Shown piece after piece: positions 1-5,690 of a stretch of DNA of 5,690 nt. Position 1 is the stretch's first letter, and every line of letters starts with the position of its first letter. The DNA lies in the NCBI GenBank assembly GCA_032128395.1, contig JAQBGV010000204.1, positions 1 through 5,690 of the forward strand. Reading direction: 5' to 3'. The position numbers and the translations under genes are program-made. This DNA is from JAQBGV01 sp032128395. Lineage in GTDB: Bacteria > Planctomycetota > UBA8108 > UBA1146. The notes under the pieces were generated by a model. It saw only the letters and a list, made by a program, of their open reading frames with translations. It was not told where the DNA came from and did no database searches.

Positions 1-794
1 GCATCGGCTTCGTTCCCGCGGTTCATGTGGATGTTCCCGAGGAACAGGTAGGCGTTCGCGTGCTTCTCGTCCGGGCGGCTTCGGTCCTGTTGACCGATCA
101 GAGTCTCGAAATTTCGGATCGCGTCCCCGCGCATCTCTGCGTAGAAGTAGTGTTGGGCGAGGGAGAAGCGGGCATCCCAGTTCGTCTCGTCCAACTCGAG
201 CGCACGCTCGAGCGCCTCGGCCCCGCGGCTCCCCCACTTCCCACGCTCGGGTCCGGTCTTGGCCGCGAGCATCTTCTGGAAGCGAGCCCAGCCGAGCTCG
301 GTCTGGGCCATCGAGTCGTTCGGTCGCTCTTTCGCGCGACGTTCGAACTCTTCGAGGAGCGCGTCGATCTGCCCCTCCTCACGAAGCTGCGCCCAGATTT
401 CCGCCCGGGTCGCGGCGTCGAGGTCGGGGTGGGTCAATTCCTGCAGGACCGCAAGGAGGTCGAACGGCGAGAGGGGGGGCTCCGGCGCGGGGCCCTCGCG
501 CATCTCCAGCACCAGCTGCCGCACCTGCTCTGCAAGGGCGCTCTCGGAGACCTGCGGAATCGAGGACTCTGCGAGCCGTGACTCCAGCTCGGAGAGCTTC
601 GCCAGACGGTCCTCGACCTGATCGAGCCTCGCCGTCACCTCTTCGAGGCGCACTCGCAGCTCCGGGCTCTCTGGTCCTCGGTACGCGAGCCTCTCGTTCT
701 CGTCCGTTCGGGAGATCGAATTCGTGAGGATAGTGGCGAAGATCGCGACAGCGGCGGATGCGCAGAGGAGTACGGGGGTAGGAATCTGTTTCAT
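1..794 (-). CDS. Exported coiled-coil/TPR protein, 3' end cut off by window edge
   Basis: This is an open frame read from an ATG at 794-792 with no stop before the window edge; 264 codons are visible. The start is supported by GGGGAG (806-801 on the minus strand) six bases upstream and by an N-terminal hydrophobic stretch (about residues 8-24, VLLCASAAVAIFATILT) right after a short charged start. This is a signal peptide or membrane anchor. Residues 46-76 (LRVRLEEVTARLDQVEDRL and following) form a heptad-like coiled coil. From about residue 144 the sequence becomes helical-repeat-like, with TPR-type spacing of small and aromatic residues: a first unit around LGWARF, a second around ALERALELDETNWDARF, and a third around HANAYLFLGNIHMNRG. 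The likely role is as an envelope protein-protein interaction scaffold; no enzymatic motif is visible. It is transcribed divergently from the selenoprotein candidate. The family is seen directly, the specific function is unknown, and the missing C-terminal part could hold another domain. Confidence 0.85.
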   Translation of the reverse strand, partial: MKQIPTPVLLCASAAVAIFATILTNSISRTDENERLAYRGPESPELRVRLEEVTARLDQVEDRLAKLSELESRLAESSIPQVSESALAEQVRQLVLEMREGPAPEPPLSPFDLLAVLQELTHPDLDAATRAEIWAQLREEGQIDALLEEFERRAKERPNDSMAQTELGWARFQKMLAAKTGPERGKWGSRGAEALERALELDETNWDARFSLAQHYFYAEMRGDAIRNFETLIGQQDRSRPDEKHANAYLFLGNIHMNRGNEAD

Positions 795-1118
795 CGGTGT
801 CTCCCCACTTCGTTCGGGACAAGTCGATCGCGACGGTTCGATCGATCCAGAGCAGCGCGGGCTCCGCACCAGCCATTTCAACAAGCAACCGAGCGCTCCA
901 CAATCCTCCGCTCCCACATCGATCATGGATCGAGTAAGGGGCTCTCGTGTCCTGAGTCGGAAGTTCGCGAGGGATCGAGATGGCGATGGTCGGAATCCGA
1001 AAATTCAACGCAACCAGCACCTTCGATGGTGATGTCGCTCGTCCGGATTGCAGAATAGACTGGCTCGACGAGTTCGGCAAACTCGACTTCGCCCCAGCGG
1101 TTCGTGTGATCCAGGCCA

Positions 1119-1147
1119 TTGAGAGTGGACTCGTCCTGGTGGAGAAT
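1119..1147 (+). promoter_or_regulatory. Possible sigma-70-like promoter of the redox/hydrolase pair
   Basis: TTGAGA (1119-1124, five of six matches to TTGACA) is followed by a 17-base spacer and GAGAAT (1142-1147, four of six matches to TATAAT). This would place transcription start near 1154, about 43 bases ahead of the ATG at 1197. The spacing is ideal, but the -10 lacks the leading T and such matches arise by chance, so this is tentative. Confidence 0.25.
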
Positions 1148-1184
1148 CGACCTCGCAGCGAAAGGACCCGTTGCGATCGACGCG

Positions 1185-1190
1185 AGGGAG
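1185..1190 (+). promoter_or_regulatory. Ribosome binding site fixing the start at 1197
   Basis: AGGGAG lies six bases before the ATG at 1197. It selects this ATG over upstream in-frame TTG/GTG codons and places the signal peptide exactly at the N-terminus of the product. Confidence 0.7.
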
Positions 1191-1196
1191 ACGAGC

Positions 1197-1793
1197 ATGA
1201 ATAGGCTGACGATCATGGCGGCTCTCGGGGTGTGGATCCCGGGGTTGGTTTTCTCCGAAGACGCTGTCAACGAGTACCTCACCCGGTCACACCTCAACCA
1301 GGTTCCTCCGAGCCTCGACAGAACCCCGAACGCGCCCTCCGTCAACAGCGAGGAGGGGTTGACCCTCCGATCGCTGCGAGGTCGTCTGGTCCTCGTGCTC
1401 TTTACCAGCACGGGGTGAGAGAACTGAGTGCCGACCACCCGCGACCTGGTCAGGTTGCGCAAGAAGTAAAAGAAGGAAGAAGTCCAGATCATCGCGGTCT
1501 ACTCCGCGAGGTCGAGCCGAGAGTCGTTCGAGAAGCACGCGAAGGCCGAACGGATCAATTATTCCGCGATCTATTACCCCGAAGATCGCATCGGGAAGGC
1601 GTACGGCGTGAGCGATGCCGGTCGGAAGTACCCGGCGACCCCGACCTTCCTCATCGGGCCGGAAGGGAAGGTGATCTGGGAGAAGGCGGCGATTCGGCAC
1701 TGGTCAAAGAGCGTCTCCGCTCTCGAGTCGCTCATCGACCGAGAGTTGAAGAAGGAGCAGCCCGCCAGAGGGACCCGGTCACCGCCGGACTGA
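1197..1793 (+). CDS. Exported thioredoxin-fold protein with UxxU motif (SelL-like selenoprotein candidate), carrying an extra in-frame TAA
   Basis: One frame from ATG 1197 to TGA 1791-1793 encodes a coherent redoxin/thioredoxin-fold protein of 198 residues if three internal stops are read through. Residues 1-20 are a signal peptide (hydrophobic core, likely cut after VFS). Residues 55-73 give the strand ahead of the active site (GRLVLVLFTSTG). TGA codons at 1416-1418 and 1425-1427 then occupy positions 74 and 77, so the active site reads U-E-N-U where thioredoxins have CxxC. Downstream are EVQIIAVYS (strand), and KYPATPTFLIGPEGKVIWE with the cis-proline loop (Pro149) expected of the fold. Coding character (GC-rich third positions, no indels) continues to the end, and neighbouring genes use TGA as a true stop. 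A candidate SECIS follows the TGAs. By family knowledge this resembles SelL-type UxxU redox proteins; the substrate is unknown. TAA at 1467-1469 (codon 91, in RKK-stop-KKEE) is unexplained: nonsense mutation, sequence error, or a decaying gene. The hydrolase gene follows 58 bases downstream. Confidence 0.75.
1416..1427 (+). other. Two candidate selenocysteine codons forming U-E-N-U
   Basis: TGA at 1416-1418 and TGA at 1425-1427 are in the same frame and separated by GAG AAC. They sit at the two redox cysteine positions of the thioredoxin fold, directly after the FTSTG strand end. Each differs from a Cys codon (TGC/TGT) only at the third base. Recoding as selenocysteine would give a diselenide-forming active site. 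Confidence 0.72.
1440..1459 (+). promoter_or_regulatory. Candidate bacterial SECIS hairpin
   Basis: Bases 1440-1447 (CGCGACCT) pair with 1452-1459 (AGGTTGCG) in an 8-bp stem with one G-U pair, closing a GGUC loop at 1448-1451. The loop begins 29 bases after the first TGA and 20 bases after the second; the E. coli fdhF loop begins 18 bases after its UGA. GGU in the apical loop is the feature SelB contacts in E. coli fdhF (loop GGUCU). No bulged U like that of fdhF is seen in the stem. A competing hairpin (GACCA 1433-1437 with TGGTC 1447-1451) is also possible. Confidence 0.6.
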
Positions 1794-1840
1794 CTCCCCG
1801 GGCGACAGCGTTCTCGAGCGTCTCAACAACCGAACTCGAT

Positions 1841-1844
1841 GGAG
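1841..1844 (+). promoter_or_regulatory. Ribosome binding site of the hydrolase gene
   Basis: GGAG lies seven bases ahead of the ATG at 1852. No terminator-like hairpin is visible between 1794 and 1851, so the hydrolase is probably translated from the same transcript as the upstream redox gene. Confidence 0.6.
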
Positions 1845-1851
1845 ATCGATC

Positions 1852-3222
1852 ATGACACTCGGACACCCGCTCCTCCGGATCATCCTGGTCTGCATCGTTT
1901 GCATCGAAGTACCTCCCGGGGCTCTCGCCGGGGAGGACCCCATCGAGAAGGATCCGCTCGAGCTCGCGCTCGAGAGGTTCTGGGCCGCTCGCGGGGACGC
2001 GCAAGTCGGTGAGGCGATCGAGAAGGTTCTCGCCGTCGATCCTGACTTCGAGGAACTCCTCACCCGATTGCGACGCGGCCGCCGCTACATCGCTGATGTC
2101 CCCCGTGGAAAAATCATCACGAAACGGAGATTCGCCGGGCACGACCATCCGTGCATGATCTTCATCCCCGAACAGTACGACCCCGCGCGCAGCTGGCCGG
2201 TGCGCTGGGACCTCCACGGGGGGATGGGGCAGCCCGAGTGGAAGAAGCTCGACGGCAGTTGGTCTCCGGGGTACGCGGCGATCGAGCGGTACACGAACGA
2301 CCTGATCACGGTGGTCCCCGCCGGGTGGTGGGACTCGATGTGGTGGGAGGGGAGCCAGGCCGACAACTTCCGGGAGATCCTCGACGACCTCAAGCGCACC
2401 TACAACGTCGATGAAGACCGGGTCGTGATGATCGGGAGTTCCGACGGTGCGATCGCGGAGTGGTTCTACGCGTTTCGCGATCCCGATGCGTGGGCTCACT
2501 ACGTCGGGTTCGTCGGGTTCCCGGCTCGCCTGACCAACCCCGCTCTGCGCCCCGACGGACAGATGCACCTGAGCAACCTCGCGGGGCAACGGTTCCTTCT
2601 CCACAACGGAGTGAAGGATCGCATCGTCAACATCGGAGTGACCCGGAAGTACTTGAAACGGCTCCGCGCGGTCGAGGGGGTGGAGATCGAGGCCCACGAG
2701 CACGAGACAGATGGACACGAGCTGAATCTGACCCGCGAGGAGGAAGTCCACTCGATCATCGAACCGCTGCGTCATTCCCGCCGCGATCCCCTCCCCGACC
2801 GGCTCAGCTGGGCGACCGAGCGCACCGATCGCTACCATCGGCGCAGCTGGTTGGTCATCGAGGAACTCGATCCCGATGCACCGATCGATCGCACGAACAT
2901 CCTTCCCCGGATCACCGGTCGGAACGTCCCCCGCGTCGACCCTCTCGAGCCGAAGCCGTGGGGGCGCGTCGCTCTCGAGCGGGAGGGGAACACGGTCCGC
3001 GCGACGACGACCGCGGTGCGGCGCTTCCGCTTGTTGCTCTCCCCGGATGAGTTCGACCTGACCGAGCCGGTGCGTGTCATGGTCGATGGACGGACCGCCT
3101 TCGAGGGAACGGTTCCACCTGACCGCCGCACCCTCCTCACTTGGGCTGCCCGTGACAACGACCGCCGGAAGCTCTTCGCAGCGGAGCTCGAGATCGTAGT
3201 CTCCGAGCGACCGGGTGGGTGA
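1852..3222 (+). CDS. Secreted alpha/beta-hydrolase (serine esterase-like)
   Basis: The 456-residue product begins with a signal peptide (hydrophobic core at residues 7-20, likely cut after ALA at 26), so it acts in the periplasm or outside the cell. A helical linker (about 35-85) precedes an alpha/beta-hydrolase domain (about 95-310). Landmarks are DLHGG (120-124, oxyanion hole), the nucleophile elbow GSSDG (195-199) with Ser197, a probable acid Asp256 in HNGVKDRIV, and a probable catalytic His289 in TDGHEL. The order and spacing fit the esterase / PHB-depolymerase-like / dienelactone-hydrolase-like superfamily. The remaining 145 residues form a Trp- and Arg-rich, probably beta-rich C-terminal domain (SWATERTDRYHRRSWLVIEE onward) of unknown role, perhaps substrate binding. 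The substrate cannot be told from sequence; carboxyl esters of plant or algal polymers are plausible. The gene follows the selenoprotein candidate by 58 bases, which suggests co-transcription, and it ends convergent to the kinase gene. Confidence 0.88.
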   Translation: MTLGHPLLRIILVCIVCIEVPPGALAGEDPIEKDPLELALERFWAARGDAQVGEAIEKVLAVDPDFEELLTRLRRGRRYIADVPRGKIITKRRFAGHDHPCMIFIPEQYDPARSWPVRWDLHGGMGQPEWKKLDGSWSPGYAAIERYTNDLITVVPAGWWDSMWWEGSQADNFREILDDLKRTYNVDEDRVVMIGSSDGAIAEWFYAFRDPDAWAHYVGFVGFPARLTNPALRPDGQMHLSNLAGQRFLLHNGVKDRIVNIGVTRKYLKRLRAVEGVEIEAHEHETDGHELNLTREEEVHSIIEPLRHSRRDPLPDRLSWATERTDRYHRRSWLVIEELDPDAPIDRTNILPRITGRNVPRVDPLEPKPWGRVALEREGNTVRATTTAVRRFRLLLSPDEFDLTEPVRVMVDGRTAFEGTVPPDRRTLLTWAARDNDRRKLFAAELEIVVSERPGG

Positions 3223-3380
3223 GGGTCTGCCGGAGGAGCGCGTCGCCCCGAAGCACCCCTGCGTTCTGGCATCGGCTCTCCTTCGAGGAGCCGGTCCATT
3301 CATGGGCACACGGGTGCAGCTCGATCCGACGAGGGAGGGACGAGCAGCGGAGTAGGAGGCATTCGCGGACCGCGCGGGCA
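3223..3380. other. Convergent spacer between hydrolase and kinase genes
   Basis: These 158 bases lie between two gene 3' ends. No gene is visible; one hairpin (3273-3293) is the only structure seen. Confidence 0.6.
3273..3293. terminator. Possible bidirectional terminator hairpin
   Basis: CGGCTC (3273-3278) pairs with GAGCCG (3288-3293), and an alternative inner pairing CTCCT/AGGAG closes a tight TCG loop. It lies between convergent genes, where a shared terminator is expected. There is no T-run on either side, so it is not a classical intrinsic terminator. Confidence 0.3.
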
Positions 3381-5690
3381 TCAGTCGATCGATCTCGCCG
3401 GTCGTACTCCGAGTGCCTTGAAGATGAATCCCGGGATGTAGCTCCCCCGCGCCCCAGACCTGCACCCCTCGACGGCTTCTTGATACGACCCGCCGCGATA
3501 CGCCCGGTTCTTCCGATCGGCTGGAATTGCGATCTCTCCCGGATACGGATCGAGGGGGGGAACGTATCCCGCTGAATATGCGAAGTCCGAGCACCACTCG
3601 GCAACGTTTCCGTAGACATCGTGTAGGCCGAACGCGTTCGGCCCGAAGCTCCCGACCGGCGCCGTGGTGCGCCAGCCATCTCCATTTCCGACGAAGTTTC
3701 CGAACACAGACGCGGCGATCGGATCATCTCCGGTCGACCATACGGTCGTCTCTTCGCACCGCGCCGCAAACTCCCACTCTGCCTCGGTGGGGAGTCGCAG
3801 CCCCATTCGGAATGCAGCACCTGCGCAATCGAACCACGACACCTGTTCCACCGGCTGCGAGAGCATCGCGCGATGCCGACTCGGGTTCGCGCTCGAGAAT
3901 CTCAGCCACTGGCCCTGGGTCAGCTCGAACTTGGAGATGAAGAACGGGGGGACTCTCGCCTCGTGGACCGGGCCCTCCCAAGCCTGCATCCACTCGTCGA
4001 AATTGGCTGCGGTCTCGTTCTCGTTCTGAATCCCTTGCAGGAATTCTCCGCCGGGGAGGAGGACGAGCACCATCCCGGTGTCTGCATCCATCTGCCAAAT
4101 ACGTTCCGCGCGCGGTGTGGACTCTTGCGCCAACTGCGGCACCTCCCCACTCTGGACGTGCCAGAACTCCCACAGTCCGGACTTCGGGTCCTTCCCGAGC
4201 GGCACGAGGCCGAGTTGCGGATCGAGGATCAGGCCGCCGTATCGCGGATCGGCGCTGATCTCTACGACCGCCCGATCCCACGCTGCGGACACCTCGACCC
4301 CGCTGCGGCTGGCGGACTCGATTCGTTCTGCCTGCAGCACCCGCTGGCGGACGCTTGCCACCGTTCCCAGTGCAGGGTCTTCCGAAGCGAACGACCGGAG
4401 ATCGGCGACCAGCCCCGCGAGGGCCTCGTGCTCCCACTGTTCCTCGAGCGTCCCGAACGTCCACGTCCTCCTCTGCGCGACCTCTTGCTCCAACCTCGCA
4501 GTCTCAGCGACCGCTTCTTCGATCAGAGCATGTCGCTCCGCCACTCGTCCCTCGTCCGCCTCCTGGAGGTATTCAAGGATCGACCTCTTGTGTTCGAGCT
4601 CTCGTGAGCGCGCGTGCGTCCAGAGATCGAAGTCTTGATCCTGGTCTAGATAGTCCTGTGCATGACTCCGGAGGTCGTTCAGGGACTGCATGTGCAGCGG
4701 GAGACGATCCACCAGCTGATCTGCGCGACGCAGCCAGTCGCGCATCTCCAGAAGTCGCTCCGGGTACGCCGGCCAGAGATCCGCTGCTTCCTCTTGGTAG
4801 TCCTGCAGTCTCTTGATGTCCGAGAGACGGATGATCTCCTCGTAGCGTCGAGTCGCCAGGTCCAGGCTATCCTGCGCCTGCAGATACTGGGATCCGGAGA
4901 CGACGAGTGCCGCGATGAGGGTGATCAGAATGCCTGCGAGCGCCACCGCGGTCACACGGTGACGTGCGATCAGACGCTGCGCGCGGTACAGCCGACTCGC
5001 AGGACGCGCCAGGATCGGCTCGTTCTTCAGATGTCGACGGATGTCCCGTGCAAAATCAGCGGCGGAGTCGTACCGGCGGGTCTTGTCCTTGCTCAGAGCC
5101 TTGCTCACGATGACCTCGAGGTCACCGCGAAAAGCGCTGTTGATCTTGGAGAGCGGTGTGGGTACTTGGTTCCGGATCGCGAGGACGGCCTGGACGACGT
5201 CGAATCCTCGCGCCTCGATCGGAAGGCTGCCGGCGAGCAACTCATGCGTGATGACGCCCAGCGCATACACATCGGTGCGAGTGTCGATCGCAGCCGCGTC
5301 TCCCATCGCTTGCTCGGGGCTCATGTACGGCAACGTTCCGAGGACTCGACCCGCATGGGTGTGGACGGTCGAGGTCTGGCCATCGGAGTGCAGCGCCCGG
5401 GCGATGCCGAAGTCGAGGACTCTGGGCTGCCCGCTTCCGTCGACCAGGATGTTGTCGGGCTTGAGGTCCCGGTGGATCACGCCATTCTGATGGGCGTAGT
5501 TCACCGCATCGGCGATCGCCAGGATGAGATCGAGTCGAGCCCTCAGCGGAAGATCGTGGTCCCGGGCGAACTGCGTGAGCGGAACACCTTCGATATGCTC
5601 CATCACGATGTAGGGGAGTTTCCTCCCAGCGTCGGGAATCGTCCCCGCTTCGTAGATCCGTGCGATTCCCGGATGCTCCAATCGTCCCAG
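3381..5690 (-). CDS. Membrane-anchored Ser/Thr protein kinase fused to an FGE/SUMF1-like domain, N-terminus beyond window
   Basis: The frame is open to the right edge and ends in TGA at 3383-3381; 769 residues are visible. The first visible residues (LGRLEHPGIARIYEAG) are already inside the kinase N-lobe, so the glycine loop and ATP-binding lysine lie outside. Numbered from the window edge, the Hanks-type kinase shows HRDLKPDN (73-80, catalytic Asp75), DFG (93-95), the activation segment ending MSPEQ (123-127) and DVYALG (140-145). These catalytic residues are intact. A basic juxtamembrane stretch leads to one membrane segment (about 246-266). Residues 270-460 are long, charged and helical, probably coiled coil. 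Residues 537-766 are an FGE-sulfatase/SUMF1 domain: MVLVLLPGGEF, LRLPTEAEWEFAARC, YGNVAEWCSDF, AYRGGSY, and CRSGARG. The paired cysteines that bind copper in true FGE are not found after RGGSY, where only one Cys occurs, so formylglycine synthesis is unlikely and a ligand-binding or sensor role is more probable. This layout is common in Planctomycetota; signal and targets are unknown. Confidence 0.92.
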   Translation of the reverse strand: MGRLEHPGIARIYEAGTIPDAGRKLPYIVMEHIEGVPLTQFARDHDLPLRARLDLILAIADAVNYAHQNGVIHRDLKPDNILVDGSGQPRVLDFGIARALHSDGQTSTVHTHAGRVLGTLPYMSPEQAMGDAAAIDTRTDVYALGVITHELLAGSLPIEARGFDVVQAVLAIRNQVPTPLSKINSAFRGDLEVIVSKALSKDKTRRYDSAADFARDIRRHLKNEPILARPASRLYRAQRLIARHRVTAVALAGILITLIAALVVSGSQYLQAQDSLDLATRRYEEIIRLSDIKRLQDYQEEAADLWPAYPERLLEMRDWLRRADQLVDRLPLHMQSLNDLRSHAQDYLDQDQDFDLWTHARSRELEHKRSILEYLQEADEGRVAERHALIEEAVAETARLEQEVAQRRTWTFGTLEEQWEHEALAGLVADLRSFASEDPALGTVASVRQRVLQAERIESASRSGVEVSAAWDRAVVEISADPRYGGLILDPQLGLVPLGKDPKSGLWEFWHVQSGEVPQLAQESTPRAERIWQMDADTGMVLVLLPGGEFLQGIQNENETAANFDEWMQAWEGPVHEARVPPFFISKFELTQGQWLRFSSANPSRHRAMLSQPVEQVSWFDCAGAAFRMGLRLPTEAEWEFAARCEETTVWSTGDDPIAASVFGNFVGNGDGWRTTAPVGSFGPNAFGLHDVYGNVAEWCSDFAYSAGYVPPLDPYPGEIAIPADRKNRAYRGGSYQEAVEGCRSGARGSYIPGFIFKALGVRPARSID

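Larger units (their letters stand above)
795..1196. other. Divergent intergenic spacer (about 400 bases)
   Basis: This stretch separates the starts of the minus-strand TPR gene and the plus-strand redox gene. All frames were considered and no convincing gene was found; the open frames have poorer third-position GC than the neighbouring genes and show no recognisable domain. It should carry the promoters of both flanking genes. It also contains a 6-base inverted repeat with a 3-base spacer (arms TCGATC at 919-924 and GATCGA at 928-933), which could be an operator. GATC/CGAT words are common throughout this DNA, so the repeat may be chance. Confidence 0.6.

Noticed and set aside
923..1216. Minus-strand frame of 97 residues beginning MIVSLFMLVSLASIATG, which looks like a small secreted protein
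   Set aside because: It overlaps the supported start of the redox gene, has mediocre third-position GC compared with neighbours, no strong ribosome site and no recognisable domain. The hydrophobic start is partly the complement of the redox gene's own signal peptide region. It remains possible but unsupported.
1416..1427. Genome-wide reassignment of TGA to an amino acid
   Set aside because: The redox, hydrolase and kinase genes all terminate at TGA at the expected end of their products.
1433..1451. Hairpin GACCA/TGGTC with a 9-base loop as the SECIS
   Set aside because: Its stem is shorter and its loop lacks the GGU signature; the 1440-1459 hairpin is a better fit. The two are mutually exclusive, so folding should decide.
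1608..1793. Separate small gene starting with GTG at 1608
   Set aside because: It is simply the C-terminal end of the redox fold (cis-Pro strand onward) and cannot fold alone; the apparent start follows from the upstream in-frame stops.
1232..1855. Long plus-strand frame of 207 residues spanning the redox gene without stops
   Set aside because: It is Arg/Pro-rich low-complexity protein typical of a shifted frame in GC-rich DNA. The frame from 1197 carries the thioredoxin-fold motifs.
1732..3597. Minus-strand frame of 621 residues antisense to the hydrolase
   Set aside because: It is a shadow of the hydrolase codons. No domains are recognisable, while the plus strand shows a signal peptide and catalytic triad.
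1..5690. CRISPR arrays, tRNA or rRNA genes, insertion sequences
   Set aside because: No direct-repeat arrays, cloverleaf-like segments, rRNA sequence, transposase motifs or terminal inverted repeats were seen.

Overview
The window looks like a GC-rich piece of a Planctomycetota chromosome. The main pointer is a Hanks-type Ser/Thr kinase fused through one membrane segment and a long helical region to a formylglycine-generating-enzyme-like (SUMF1/FGE) domain, an architecture common in planctomycetes. The secreted alpha/beta-hydrolase and the exported TPR and thioredoxin-fold proteins fit that picture. The phylum assignment is inference; no marker gene is present.

Layout. Positions 1-794 (minus strand) hold the 5' part of an exported, coiled-coil and TPR-containing protein that runs off the left edge. 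Positions 795-1196 are a roughly 400-base divergent spacer without a convincing gene. Positions 1197-1793 (plus strand) hold an exported thioredoxin-fold protein whose reading frame is interrupted by TGA at both cysteine positions of its CxxC motif, so it reads U-E-N-U, followed by a further in-frame TAA. Positions 1852-3222 (plus) hold a secreted serine esterase/hydrolase, 58 bases downstream and probably in the same transcript. Positions 3223-3380 are a short convergent spacer with a hairpin. Positions 3381-5690 (minus) hold the kinase fusion, whose start lies beyond the right edge.

The item of most interest is the 1197-1793 gene. The two TGA codons fall exactly where a thioredoxin fold has its redox cysteines. 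A hairpin with a GGUC apical loop, the same four bases that open the E. coli fdhF SECIS apical loop, lies 29 and 20 bases downstream of the two TGAs. This matches what is known of the SelL family, UxxU selenoproteins of aquatic animals and marine bacteria that use one SECIS for two selenocysteines. The neighbouring complete genes all end in TGA, so TGA is a normal stop here and the recoding would be local. The complication is the TAA at codon 91, at a position where a tyrosine (TAC/TAT) would be natural. It cannot be selenocysteine and points to a recent nonsense mutation, a strain variant or a sequence error.

No clear functional link joins the three loci. The TPR protein, redox protein and hydrolase all carry export signals, and the kinase is membrane-anchored, so the shared theme is the cell envelope. 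The selenium machinery (selA, selB, selC, selD) is not in this window.
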